A stretch of DNA of 35,488 nt, from NCBI GenBank assembly GCA_910588255.1, contig CAJUOM010000009.1, positions 1 to 35,488 of the forward strand. The letters run 5' to 3'. The notes under the pieces are model-generated. The model ran no database searches. It saw only the letters and a program-made list of their open reading frames with translations, and was not told the DNA's origin. Below are positions 25,640-34,969 of the stretch, piece after piece (position 1 is the stretch's first letter; every line of letters starts with the position of its first letter). The position numbers and the translations under genes are program-made. The stretch comes from an uncultured Alphaproteobacteria bacterium (lineage in GTDB: Bacteria; Pseudomonadota; Alphaproteobacteria; RUG11792).

Positions 25640-25924
25640 TTACTTTTTAATTTTTGCAACTGCATCTTTCAATTGTTTACCAGGCTTGAATTTTGGAAGA
25701 TCTCTTGCAGGAATCTTCATTGGTTCACCGGTTCTCATATTTCTTCCTTCTGTAGCATTTCTATGGGATGTTGCAAAAGTTCCGAATCCAACTAATCTGA
25801 CATCGCCACCTTTTGCTAACTCTTTTGTTACTGTTTCTATAAAAGCGGATAATGCTTTATCTGCTTCTGTTTTCTTTAATCCAGAAATACTTGCTATGCT
25901 TGCAACTAATTCTACTCTATTCAT
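25640..25924 (-). CDS. hup: HU-family DNA-binding protein
   Basis: A histone-like nucleoid protein that bends DNA as a dimer. The 94 residues open MNRVELVASIASISGLKK and contain GFGTFATSHRNATEGRNMRTGE with IPARDLPKFKPGK, the beta-arm signature with the intercalating proline. AGGTG lies before the ATG. It is followed by tRNA-Val. In many relatives clpX-lon-hup are adjacent, but here clpX is about 8 kb away and lon is absent from the window. Confidence 0.95.
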   Translation of the reverse strand: MNRVELVASIASISGLKKTEADKALSAFIETVTKELAKGGDVRLVGFGTFATSHRNATEGRNMRTGEPMKIPARDLPKFKPGKQLKDAVAKIKK

Positions 25925-25959
25925 AAGACACCTTTGTTTAAAACTAACATCATATATAG

Positions 25960-25988
25960 ATGCTACATATTAAATATATTCAAGTCAA
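25960..25988 (-). promoter_or_regulatory. Probable promoter of hup and tRNA-Val
   Basis: Minus strand: TTGACT (25988-25983), a 17-base spacer and TAGCAT (25965-25960), about 36 bases before the hup ATG. Confidence 0.5.
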
Positions 25989-26094
25989 ACATTTTTTTGC
26001 CTTGCAAAGGCATTTTTTCAAGGTTTCTTCATAAATTTCAAAAAATTGTATATTTTATGTTACTATAAATTAAGATTTTAAGAATTTTAATGTT

Positions 26095-27963
26095 ATGTCA
26101 GAGACTTTGAAGAATTTTGCAAATGCTGTAAGAATCCTTTCCATAGATATGGTAAATGCTGCCTCATCAGGGCATCAAGGAACCCCTCTTGGATTTGCAG
26201 ACGTTATTTCTGTGCTTTTTAATAAATCAATGAATTTTGAACCAAATGATCCTAGCAGAGATCGATTAATATTATCTTCAGGTCATGCTTCTGCTATGCT
26301 TTATTCTGCAATTTATTTAACTCAAAAAACAAGGCTTACGTTGGAAGATTTGAAAAATTTCAGAAAGTTTGGAGGAATTTGTCAAGGACATCCTGAAATA
26401 AATAAAGATCTGGGAATAGAAATGACAACAGGAGCTTTGGGCCAAGGAATCGCAACAGCAGTTGGTATTGCTTTAGGATTGAAGAAAAAAGGATATAAAA
26501 GTAAAGTTTTCATAATAGTTGGAGATGGCTGCTTAATGGAAGGAGTTTCTCATGAAGCAATGACTTTGGCTTCTTCATTAAACTTAAATAATCTCATAGT
26601 TTTGTTTGATAATAATAATGTTTGCATAGATGGAAAAGCTTCCGATTATACAACAGATAATATTGCACGATTTAAAGCTTATGATTTTGAAACATTTGAA
26701 GCAAATGGTCATGATTTTGACGATATTTATAACAAAATCGAATTGGCAAAAAAATCAGAAAAACCTTCATTTATTTCTTTTAAAACTATTATTGGATATC
26801 CTTCAGATAAATCAGGGACTAATAAATGTCACGGAAAGTTTCTATCATTCGATGACGCCATTTCTATGCGTAAAAGTTTCGGTTTCCCTGAAGAACCTTT
26901 TTCATTGCCTCAAGGAATTTTATGGAAAAAAGAATATAAGAAAACTGCTGTTGAAAAATCTCAAATTCTGGAAAATTTTGAAGAAGAATTACATAACACA
27001 GTGAATTTGATTAAGAAAAATTTCATAGATAATCCGATACAAAAATCAACAAGATATTTCGGAGGATATGTCTTAGGAAAACTTTGTGAGAAATTTAATT
27101 TCATAATAGGTGGATCAGCTGATTTATCCGAATCTAATTGTTTGCTAACAAAGACGCATAAAGAAATATCAAAAAATTCATTTGAAGGAAACTATATTCA
27201 TTATGGAATAAGGGAACATGCTATGGGGTGTGTTATGAACGGACTTGCAATTGAAGGTATTATTCCATATGGGGGGACTTTTTTGGTATTTAGCGATTAT
27301 ATGCGGACCGCAATCAGAAATGCATCATTGATGAAAATTGCTCCGATTTTTGTTTTCACCCACGATTCTGTTGCTGTTGGGGAAGATGGGGCTACTCATC
27401 AACCTGTTGAACAACTTTCTTCTTTACGTCTGATTCCGAATTTAAATGTTTTCAGACCTGCTTGTGATGTTGAAACAGCAGAATGTATTGAACTTGCATT
27501 AAAAAATAGAAAGACTCCGAGTGCTTTAGTTCTTTCCAGGCAGAATTTGGAAAATGTGAGAAAATATCATGCAGATGAAAATATTAGTGAAAGAGGAATG
27601 TATGAATTGCTTCCGTTTAAAAATAACGGAAAAAGAAAATTGACAATTATAGCTTCCGGATCGGAAGTATCATTAGCATTAGAAGCTCAAAAACAAACTA
27701 AAAAGTTTGATATACGTATAATTTCTGCTCCATCTTTAGAATTATTTGAATTACAATCCAAGGAATATAAAAAAAACAAAATTCTTGAGGGAAAGAAGTT
27801 GTTTCTAGAGGCAGGGAAGGGGGATATCTGGCATAAATACAAAACTAATTCGGAAGATATAATATTGAGTATTGAAGATTTTGGAGAATCAGGAAGCAAA
27901 GACGAGCTTTTCGAAAGATTTGGTTTTACTATTCAAAATATTTTAAAGTTAATTGAACCATGA
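26095..27963 (+). CDS. tkt: Transketolase
   Basis: Thiamine-diphosphate enzyme that moves two-carbon units in the non-oxidative pentose phosphate pathway. 622 residues, a little shorter than the usual 660. H27, H64 and H99 (GQGHP) match the substrate and cofactor histidines. GDG (143-145) with N173-N175 is the ThDP motif. GIREHAMG and HDSVAVGEDGATHQPVEQ mark the pyrimidine domain and a C-terminal domain follows. No Shine-Dalgarno sequence is evident at ATG 26095. It ends in TGA overlapping the tilS ATG (ATGA) and is the only intact gene here with a TGA stop. Confidence 0.95.
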   Translation: MSETLKNFANAVRILSIDMVNAASSGHQGTPLGFADVISVLFNKSMNFEPNDPSRDRLILSSGHASAMLYSAIYLTQKTRLTLEDLKNFRKFGGICQGHPEINKDLGIEMTTGALGQGIATAVGIALGLKKKGYKSKVFIIVGDGCLMEGVSHEAMTLASSLNLNNLIVLFDNNNVCIDGKASDYTTDNIARFKAYDFETFEANGHDFDDIYNKIELAKKSEKPSFISFKTIIGYPSDKSGTNKCHGKFLSFDDAISMRKSFGFPEEPFSLPQGILWKKEYKKTAVEKSQILENFEEELHNTVNLIKKNFIDNPIQKSTRYFGGYVLGKLCEKFNFIIGGSADLSESNCLLTKTHKEISKNSFEGNYIHYGIREHAMGCVMNGLAIEGIIPYGGTFLVFSDYMRTAIRNASLMKIAPIFVFTHDSVAVGEDGATHQPVEQLSSLRLIPNLNVFRPACDVETAECIELALKNRKTPSALVLSRQNLENVRKYHADENISERGMYELLPFKNNGKRKLTIIASGSEVSLALEAQKQTKKFDIRIISAPSLELFELQSKEYKKNKILEGKKLFLEAGKGDIWHKYKTNSEDIILSIEDFGESGSKDELFERFGFTIQNILKLIEP

Positions 27964-28973
27964 TCATAACAAACGAAGTCTTTTTCAAAATATTGAAATC
28001 ATTGTTGCCAAGTGATTCTCATAAATATGTTATAGGATTATCCGGAGGCGCGGATAGCTTATGTTTGACTCTTTTGATGAATGAATATGCAAAAATTTTT
28101 TCAAAAGAGATTTTTGCGTGCATTGTCGATCACAAATTAAGACCAGAATCTTCAACAGAGATTATTCCCATAATCAGTATTCTAAAGGATAGAAAAATCA
28201 ATTATAAGGTATTAACTTGGGAACATGAGGAAATAACAGGCAACATTGAAAATAAAGCCAGAATTGCTCGTTATAATCTTCTTTACGATTGTTGTAAAGA
28301 ATTGGACTTTAAATATCTTATGACGGCTCATCATGCTTTAGATCAATGGGAAACGTTCTTTATGAGGTTATCAAAAGGTTCGTCATTAAAAGGACTTTCG
28401 GCAATAAAGCCTGTTTCAAATTTCAAAGATATAAAACTGATTCGTCCAATGCTAAATTTTTCTCCGGCTGACATAAAAGAAACTTTGTCAAGTAGATTTG
28501 GAATATCAAACTATGTCAAAGATCCTTCAAATGAGTCTCTAGAATTTGAAAGAGTTCGATGGAGGAAATCATATAATATATTGTCTGAGACATATAAACT
28601 TGATTTGGAAAACATTGGAAGAAGTATAAAAAGATTACAATCCGCGGATAAATGTCTGAATGAATTGGCTGAAAATTTTGCAAGAGAAATTTTCAATGGC
28701 TATTATATCGATATTAAAAAATTTAAAAGCCTCCATTTGGAATTACAAATCCGAATCTTAAATTTCATTATTGATCAATTTTTGAATAAAAAGAAGATAA
28801 TTTCGTATAGCCTGCTTATGTGTGTTTGCGAACAAATTTGCAAAACAAGCTTTGTTGCTACAAACTTATCTGGTTTGGTTTTGAGAAGAGATAAAACAAA
28901 GAATGTAAAAATTTATAAAGAAGAAAGATTTAAAAATATCTTTCAGGGGGAAACCTTCCAGAGTTTTGTATAA
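27960..28973 (+). CDS. tilS: tRNA(Ile)-lysidine synthase
   Basis: Modifies C34 of tRNA-Ile(CAU) to lysidine so that it reads AUA, an abundant codon in AT-rich genomes. 337 residues of the N-type PP-loop ATPase family, with SGGADS (28-33), VDHKLRPES, and MTAHHALDQWETFFMRLSKGSSLKGL. The C-terminal region is shorter than in E. coli (432), which is common in small genomes. It starts four bases inside tkt, so translational coupling is likely. In many bacteria ftsH follows; here a 390-base gap does. Confidence 0.94.
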   Translation: MIITNEVFFKILKSLLPSDSHKYVIGLSGGADSLCLTLLMNEYAKIFSKEIFACIVDHKLRPESSTEIIPIISILKDRKINYKVLTWEHEEITGNIENKARIARYNLLYDCCKELDFKYLMTAHHALDQWETFFMRLSKGSSLKGLSAIKPVSNFKDIKLIRPMLNFSPADIKETLSSRFGISNYVKDPSNESLEFERVRWRKSYNILSETYKLDLENIGRSIKRLQSADKCLNELAENFAREIFNGYYIDIKKFKSLHLELQIRILNFIIDQFLNKKKIISYSLLMCVCEQICKTSFVATNLSGLVLRRDKTKNVKIYKEERFKNIFQGETFQSFV

Positions 28974-29366
28974 ATTGAGGATATAATCAAATTCGTATAC
29001 TCTTCTCATCTAAATTTATACGAGCTTCGATACCTAAAATAATAACCATAATTATATTATTTAAACTTATAGAAATATCAAAGCAACTAATTTCTTTTAG
29101 TCTTTTAAAAACAACATACCTGTTTTTCGAAACAGAAGGATAATCAAAAGATTTAATTCTTTAAATACATGTCATTTTTATTATAAAGAAGGTTGGATTT
29201 TAATACCCAGTTATTTGACATACTATGCTAATTTTCTCTTATGAAGTTAAATTACGTATAACATTATAATGATATTTTAATAATAGGAGAACATCTACAC
29301 AATTTCCTAGATATTATAAATCTTTTTGATTAAAATTAATTTAAGAATGTTGTAGATATTATACAA
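28974..29366. other. Intergenic region without a recognised gene
   Basis: About 390 AT-rich bases between tilS and the Omp85 gene. The only structure I note is a small hairpin CTGTTT-TTCG-AAACAG at 29120-29135, with no T-run after it. No RNA gene, open frame or copy of the window's repeats is seen. Confidence 0.6.
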
Positions 29367-31136
29367 TTGAACATTTTTAAATTTTTTATTGTCACATTTA
29401 TATTTTCCGTTGCAATTCATTCTGCAACAATAAGAGGAGTTGATAATTCTGATATTTTAAATTTAATAAATTCGCAAATTTCGAATTGGAAAAATTTTAC
29501 AAAAGATTCTATTTCTGCAAAATTTAAAATAACTCGGGATAAGTATGAAATAAAGAAGATACTAAATTCCTTTGGTTATTTCGATGTGAAGATTAAAACT
29601 TCTTTTGAAAAAGGAAAGGTAATATTCGATATAAATCCGAATGAAAGATATAAATTTGATGAAATTCTTTTAATTTATATAGATCAAAGAGAATATAGAT
29701 CTGGTCTGAAAATAGGACAAGTTTTCGATTTAATCAATATAGATTATGACACTTACACAGACACAAAACAGTTAACTGATGCGAAAGATAAAATCATAGA
29801 TTATTTAAAAAAGCAAGGTTTTGCATTCGTTTCCATAAAAGATCCGAAAATTGAAATAGATAGTAAAAATAAAAAGATAAAAGCCATATATGAAATTACT
29901 CTAAATGGTAAAACCATTATAGATGACACAATTATTAATATAAAATCCAAAAAAGGTCCAGAATTGCTAAAACCATTTGTTAAAAACAGAATTTCTTGGA
30001 AAAATGGAGATATATTTGATCAGCAGAAGCTGGATGAATTAAAGGGAGATTTAATGTCAAGTGGTATATTTTCAGGCATATCAATAAACTTAAGTCCTCC
30101 CAAGTTTCTTAATAACGATTTAAAAATTTCCCACACAACTATAAATATAGATATAGAGGAGGGATTATTAAGAGATGTTGCTGCTGGTGTAAAATATGGA
30201 AGTTCTGAAAAGGCGGGTGTATTATTTTCCTGGAAACATTATAACATAGACGGAAAAGGATCTGGCTTAACTGTTTTAGCTGATATTGCAAAAGTTTCTA
30301 GAAATGTCCGTACGAAATATGAAGTTTATGATCTATTTTATAAAAAGCAGAAATTAACCAATCAAGTGTTTTATTTGAAAGAAGATGTAGATTCTTATAA
30401 CGTTTCAAAGATTGGTTTGAAATCAATTTTGTGGCAGAATTTTGGACAAAAATTTAATTTAGGGGCTGGCGTTTGTGGAGAAAAATCAAAAACAAAAAAT
30501 AAGATTAATTCTGAGCAAATTAGATTTAAAGCATTTGGAATTCCAATGGGAATGAATTTTGATACTACTGAAAATTTCCTAGATCCACAAAAAGGAATAA
30601 GATGTTCTGCAATGCTTACTCCTTATTTTGGTAACTTAACAAATATTACTGTATTTTCAGGAAAGGCTTCAGTTTATTTCCCATTCAAAAAAAATTCAAT
30701 GGTTTTTGCAGCTTATTCAAAGTTTGGATCTATATTTAGGAATAAAAAACATAAAATTCCAAGAGATAAATTTTTCTTTTCAGGGGGAGCAAACTCAATT
30801 CGAGGTTATGGATATCAAAAAGCTGGACCAGTTAATAATAGCAAAATTCCATTAGGTGGAGAATCTGTTTTCGAATTTGGTTTAGAACCAAGATTTAAAG
30901 TTAATGATAACATAGGCCTAATAGCTTTTTGGGAAGGTGGAAATGTGTTTTCTACAAGAGTTCCAAATCCATTGAAAAAACTTTTATTTGGATATGGTGT
31001 TGGAGTGAGATATTATACACCTTTGGGACCTATTAGATTAGATCTTGCTTTTCCAACATCCAGGAGAAAAACAACAGAAGGGAAAAAAATAGATTCGTTA
31101 TTTAATATTTATATAAGTATCGGTCAAGCTTTTTAA
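29367..31136 (+). CDS. Omp85-family outer-membrane assembly protein, TamA-like
   Basis: 589 residues: signal peptide (about 1-19), then POTRA-like domains to about residue 260 and a 16-strand-type barrel. IRGY near residues 478-481 (ANSIRGYGYQ) is the Omp85 loop-6 motif, and GVGVRYYTPLGPIRLDLAFP precedes a C-terminal strand ending in Phe. About three POTRA-like repeats and this length favour TamA over BamA, which has five POTRA domains and about 750-800 residues. It probably inserts outer-membrane or autotransporter-type proteins. The start is TTG with no clear ribosome site. No tamB follows. Confidence 0.88.
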   Translation: MNIFKFFIVTFIFSVAIHSATIRGVDNSDILNLINSQISNWKNFTKDSISAKFKITRDKYEIKKILNSFGYFDVKIKTSFEKGKVIFDINPNERYKFDEILLIYIDQREYRSGLKIGQVFDLINIDYDTYTDTKQLTDAKDKIIDYLKKQGFAFVSIKDPKIEIDSKNKKIKAIYEITLNGKTIIDDTIINIKSKKGPELLKPFVKNRISWKNGDIFDQQKLDELKGDLMSSGIFSGISINLSPPKFLNNDLKISHTTINIDIEEGLLRDVAAGVKYGSSEKAGVLFSWKHYNIDGKGSGLTVLADIAKVSRNVRTKYEVYDLFYKKQKLTNQVFYLKEDVDSYNVSKIGLKSILWQNFGQKFNLGAGVCGEKSKTKNKINSEQIRFKAFGIPMGMNFDTTENFLDPQKGIRCSAMLTPYFGNLTNITVFSGKASVYFPFKKNSMVFAAYSKFGSIFRNKKHKIPRDKFFFSGGANSIRGYGYQKAGPVNNSKIPLGGESVFEFGLEPRFKVNDNIGLIAFWEGGNVFSTRVPNPLKKLLFGYGVGVRYYTPLGPIRLDLAFPTSRRKTTEGKKIDSLFNIYISIGQAF

Positions 31137-31155
31137 AATTATACTGAAATCCTGA

Positions 31156-31184
31156 TTGATCCTGAAAAAAATATCTGTTATGCT
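31156..31184 (+). promoter_or_regulatory. Probable promoter of tig-clpP
   Basis: TTGATC (31156-31161), a 17-base spacer and TATGCT (31179-31184), with TG one base before the -10. It is about 77 bases before the tig ATG. Confidence 0.45.
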
Positions 31185-31260
31185 TTATAAAGCAAGGGGC
31201 ATAATTATCATGCTCGAAGAATATTTTATTTATTTCTAAATTTGGAAGGAGTTCTTTTTC

Positions 31261-32574
31261 ATGAATTTTGAAAACATTAAATCTGACGGAATGAGCCTTG
31301 AATATAAAGTGACATTTTCAGCAGAAGAAATTGAAAGTAATATTGAAAAAGCAATAGAAAAAAGAGCAAAAACTTTTAAAATGCAAGGTTTTAGACCTGG
31401 TCATGTTCCCCTTCATATTGTCAGGGGCAACGTTGAAAATTCAGTGATAAAAGATGTTTTAGAGAATCTTATTTCTGAGGCTTGCAAATCTGTAATAAAA
31501 GAAGCAAAAGTTAAAGATCTCGCCTCAAAACCTACTTATAAATTTGAAGATAAATATGAAAAAGGAAAAGATCTCAGCTTAACAATATTTATTGAAGTTG
31601 CTCCTTCATTTGAACTTCGTCCTTATAAAATGGAAATAACAAAAGTAGTTCCAAAAGTTTCAGAAAAAGAAATAGAAGAGGCAACAAAAGTTCTTATGTT
31701 GACTTCTCCGATTTATGAAAAAGCGGAATTTGGATATAAGGTAAAATCAAAAGACGAAGTTTTATATAAGGCGGATTGTTATAATAAAGGTGTTGAAAGC
31801 AAAAAGAAAAGTTTCAGTAACAAAGTTATAATTCCTGATGTTATTCCGGAAGATGCTGAATTCTTGAAAAATTTTATTGGGAAAAAGGTTGGGGAATCAT
31901 TTGATTTTGTTCCGGCGACTGATAAAAATTTAACATATAAAATAACGATAAAATCTATTAGAAAAGCATTAACAGACCTTCCTATTGAAGAATTTGCAAA
32001 AAAGAGAAATTTCAAGGATTTAAAAGAACTGCAATCGGCAATAAAAGAAAAACTTGAAACAGATATAAATAACCAAGCATTTATTTATCATAAAAATCAA
32101 ATTTTAGAAAAATTGGAAAAAGAATATAAATTCGATTTACCTCAAGGGATACTCGATCAAGAAATGAATGCTGTTTTGAAAAATGTCAAGCAAGAGGCTG
32201 AAACTACAGCGAAAAAAGCCGGAAAGAAACCAGAGATAAAAAGTGATGAAGAACTACGCAAAGAATATACGAATGTCGTTAAGAAAAGAGTTTTGCTTGG
32301 ATATGTCTTAAATAAAATAGCAAAAGAAGAAAAAATTACTGCAACAGAAAAAGAAATTCAACAGACTATTCTAACAGAAATAAATAGCAACCCAAATATG
32401 GCTCAGGTTATTGTTGATTATTATTCCAAAAATCCGGAGGCTGTAGCTTATAAAAAGGCAGAAATAATAGAATATAAAGTTGTTTCTTTCTTAATCTCAA
32501 AAGCAAAAACAAAAGAAGTTGAGAAAACAAAAAAAGAGATTGATGAAATAGTCAATAAACTTTTAGAAGATTAA
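31261..32574 (+). CDS. tig: Trigger factor
   Basis: Ribosome-bound chaperone that receives nascent chains at the exit tunnel. 437 residues. GFRPGHVP (43-50) is the ribosome-binding loop. A PPIase (FKBP-like) region follows at about 150-235, then a long helical C-terminal domain rich in Lys and Glu. GGAAGGAG precedes the ATG. It begins the tig-clpP-clpX cluster found in most bacteria, with 20 bases to clpP. Confidence 0.95.
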   Translation: MNFENIKSDGMSLEYKVTFSAEEIESNIEKAIEKRAKTFKMQGFRPGHVPLHIVRGNVENSVIKDVLENLISEACKSVIKEAKVKDLASKPTYKFEDKYEKGKDLSLTIFIEVAPSFELRPYKMEITKVVPKVSEKEIEEATKVLMLTSPIYEKAEFGYKVKSKDEVLYKADCYNKGVESKKKSFSNKVIIPDVIPEDAEFLKNFIGKKVGESFDFVPATDKNLTYKITIKSIRKALTDLPIEEFAKKRNFKDLKELQSAIKEKLETDINNQAFIYHKNQILEKLEKEYKFDLPQGILDQEMNAVLKNVKQEAETTAKKAGKKPEIKSDEELRKEYTNVVKKRVLLGYVLNKIAKEEKITATEKEIQQTILTEINSNPNMAQVIVDYYSKNPEAVAYKKAEIIEYKVVSFLISKAKTKEVEKTKKEIDEIVNKLLED

Positions 32575-32594
32575 TTATTTCAAGGAGATTCTAT

Positions 32595-33179
32595 ATGTCA
32601 AATTTTGTTCCTATTGTTGTTGAACAAACCAGTCGAGGAGAACGATCTTATGATATTTATTCCAGATTGCTAAAAGAAAGAATAATATTCTTAACCGGAC
32701 AAATTTATGATGAAATGGCTTCACTAATTTGTGCTCAACTTTTGTTTTTGGAATCTGAAGATGCGCAAAAAGATATTAGCATATATATAAATTCCCCAGG
32801 AGGAGTCGTTACTTCTGCGTTATCAATTTTAGATACCATGAGATATATCAAATGCGATGTTTCAACTCTTTGTATAGGGCAAGCTTGTTCTGCCGGATCT
32901 TTATTACTTTGTTCCGGAACCAAAGGAAAAAGATTTATACTTCCAAACGCTAGGGTGATGATTCATCAACCTTCCGGAGGTGCTCAAGGACAAGCGACAG
33001 ATATCGAAATTCATGCCCGTGAAATATTGAATATAAGAGAACGTTTAAATGCAATATATGCAGGAAATACAGGAAAAGATATCGAAGTAATAAACAATGC
33101 AATGGAAAGGGATAGATTCATGTCTGCTGAAGAATCGTTGGATTTCGGGTTAGTTGACAAAGTTATAACAGAGAGATAG
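32595..33179 (+). CDS. clpP: ATP-dependent Clp protease proteolytic subunit
   Basis: Serine peptidase that forms the tetradecameric chamber of ClpXP. 194 residues with catalytic triad S99 (GQACSAGSLLL), H124 (MIHQPSGG) and D173 (ERDRFMS). The residue after the serine is Ala, where Met is common. YINSPGGVV and the C-terminal EESLDFGLVDKV are typical. CAAGGAG precedes the ATG. It is followed 82 bases later by clpX. Confidence 0.97.
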   Translation: MSNFVPIVVEQTSRGERSYDIYSRLLKERIIFLTGQIYDEMASLICAQLLFLESEDAQKDISIYINSPGGVVTSALSILDTMRYIKCDVSTLCIGQACSAGSLLLCSGTKGKRFILPNARVMIHQPSGGAQGQATDIEIHAREILNIRERLNAIYAGNTGKDIEVINNAMERDRFMSAEESLDFGLVDKVITER

Positions 33180-33261
33180 AAAGTTTTTTTAATTTGTTAA
33201 CGGTTTATTTAGAAGTTTTTGAGATAATAAAATTACGGAGGTCCTTTTAGGGATTAAAAAT

Positions 33262-34512
33262 ATGGCTCGAAATTCTGGAAAAAATGAATTGGTGTATTGT
33301 TCCTTTTGTGGCAAATCTCAAAAGGAAGTGAAACGACTGATTGCGGGAACAACTGCATTTATATGCGATGAATGTATTTCTCTTTGCGCTGACGTAATTA
33401 ACAAAGAATCCGAAAATGAAATTAAAGAAGGATCCGGAGATTTTCCAACCCCTTCAGAGATTTTTGAAAAATTGAATCAAAGCGTCATAGGACAAGAAAA
33501 AGCGAAAAAAATTCTTTCAGTTGCAGTTTATAATCACTATAAAATGATCAATTGTAAATCAAAAAAGTATCCAGATGTCGAAATTTCAAAATCTAATGTT
33601 TTATTAATAGGTCCAACAGGCTCTGGGAAAACTCTTATTGCTAAAACACTTGCAAAGATAATTGATGTGCCTTTCACAATTGCAGATGCAACATCATTAA
33701 CAGAAGCGGGTTATGTTGGAGAAGATGTTGAAAATATTATATTAAAACTATTACAAGCTGCGGATTATGATATAGAAAAAGCTCAAAAAGGAATAGTTTA
33801 TATAGATGAAGTTGATAAGATCACACGAAAATCCGAAAATACTTCTATAACACGTGATGTTTCAGGAGAAGGTGTCCAACAAGCTTTATTAAAAATAATA
33901 GAAGGAACGGTTGCTTTTGTCCCTCCTCAAGGCGGAAGGAAGCATCCTCAACAAGATTTTTTGCAAGTTGATACAAGTAATATATTATTCATTTGTGGTG
34001 GGGCTTTCTGCGGATTAGAAAAAATCATAGCAGCCAGAGGTAAAAAAGCAGGCATTGGATTTGGTGCTGATGTTGAAAAAGCCGAAGACAAAAATACTGG
34101 AGAATTGTTCAAAGAAGTGGAAACTGAAGATCTTTTGAAGTTTGGATTAATTCCTGAATTTGTTGGAAGATTGCCAATAACTGCTACTTTGGAAGATTTG
34201 AGTGAAAAAGAACTTTTGAGAATATTAACTGAACCAAAAGATGCTATTTTGAAGCAATATGCAAGTTTAATTGATATGAATGATGTCAAATTAAGCTTCA
34301 CTGATGGTGCAAAGAAAGCAATAGTTCAACAAGCTATAGCAAAAAAGACGGGAGCCAGAGGTTTGAGATCGATCGTTGAAAGTGTTTTGCTTGGAATTAT
34401 GTTTGATATTCCTGATAATAAAACAGTAAAAGAAGTTGTTATAAATGAAGATGTCATTAACAGTTCATCAAGTCCTTTAATTATAGAAGAAAACAAAGAA
34501 AGCGCCGCATAA
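33262..34512 (+). CDS. clpX: ATP-dependent Clp protease ATP-binding subunit ClpX
   Basis: AAA+ unfoldase that recognises tagged substrates and feeds them to ClpP. 416 residues. The N-terminal zinc finger uses C13, C16, C35 and C38. Walker A is GPTGSGKT (117-124), Walker B IVYIDEVDKI, followed by GEGVQQALLKIIEGT. The sensor-2 region GARGLRSIVES is near the C-terminus. The nearest GGAGG is about 20 bases before the ATG, with a weaker AGGG at about 10 bases. No lon follows; the downstream 450 bases hold a repeat element. Confidence 0.97.
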   Translation: MARNSGKNELVYCSFCGKSQKEVKRLIAGTTAFICDECISLCADVINKESENEIKEGSGDFPTPSEIFEKLNQSVIGQEKAKKILSVAVYNHYKMINCKSKKYPDVEISKSNVLLIGPTGSGKTLIAKTLAKIIDVPFTIADATSLTEAGYVGEDVENIILKLLQAADYDIEKAQKGIVYIDEVDKITRKSENTSITRDVSGEGVQQALLKIIEGTVAFVPPQGGRKHPQQDFLQVDTSNILFICGGAFCGLEKIIAARGKKAGIGFGADVEKAEDKNTGELFKEVETEDLLKFGLIPEFVGRLPITATLEDLSEKELLRILTEPKDAILKQYASLIDMNDVKLSFTDGAKKAIVQQAIAKKTGARGLRSIVESVLLGIMFDIPDNKTVKEVVINEDVINSSSSPLIIEENKESAA

Positions 34513-34565
34513 ACTCACAATAATTTAACTGGTAAATAGCTTTATAATTCTGAGAAAAAAGTATG

Positions 34566-34865
34566 GAATTTTATGGGATTTTTTTGACATGCAGAAATTA
34601 AGTTGTGTATCACGCAATTAAGTAAATGTAGTAACGTTTACACTAATTTAATGTTTTTTTGAAAAGAACAAGAAAAAAGGAACTGTTTCAGAAAAATATA
34701 ATATAGAAAGCGGTGGCATTTCAAAGCAACACACTAGAATAGGAGGTCCGTGAGTATGGTACCCTTGATATTATACCATACTCACGGGCCTCTTCAAAAA
34801 AGCTTTTCACAAAAAATTTTATATAGTAAACGGTTTTGAGAGCTATAGATAAAGTTGTTACTCTG
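34566..34865 (+). repeat. Long intergenic repeat with hairpin, copy 2
   Basis: Aligned with 21719-22110 (minus): AATTTTATGGGA, TTTGACAT, AATTAAG, AATATAATATAGAA with GCGGT, the long hairpin, then the 33-base block beginning GTTTTGAGAGCTATAG (34833-34865). It fills the space between clpX and the dehydrogenase. No open frame is convincing. Confidence 0.7.
34741..34794. repeat. Near-perfect 21-bp inverted repeat inside repeat copy 2
   Basis: Left arm 34741-34761 (core CCGTGAGTATGGTA), loop CCCTTGATATTA, right arm 34774-34794. The stem is complete except for two positions that can form G-U pairs on one strand. Core and loop equal those of 21890-21937 while the outer stem bases differ yet still pair, which suggests the structure is maintained. 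Confidence 0.8.
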
Positions 34866-34919
34866 TTACAAACATATTAATACCTCTATCTAAATAAGTT
34901 TAAAGTTCATGTTAATCAT

Positions 34920-34948
34920 TTGAGAAAAAATAACAAATATGCTATAAT
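34920..34948 (+). promoter_or_regulatory. Probable promoter of the short-chain dehydrogenase gene
   Basis: TTGAGA (34920-34925), a 17-base spacer and consensus TATAAT (34943-34948) with TGC before it (extended -10). It lies 22 bases before the ATG. Confidence 0.65.
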
Positions 34949-34969
34949 ATAAATATAGGGAGGAGAATT

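Noticed and set aside
29290..29356. ATCTACA/TGTAGAT inverted pair before the Omp85 gene as an operator
   Set aside because: Only seven bases pair over a span of about 60 in very AT-rich DNA, and there is no second example in the window.
21719..34865. CRISPR array
   Set aside because: Only two repeat-like blocks 13 kb apart in opposite orientation, with no spacers and no cas genes in the window.
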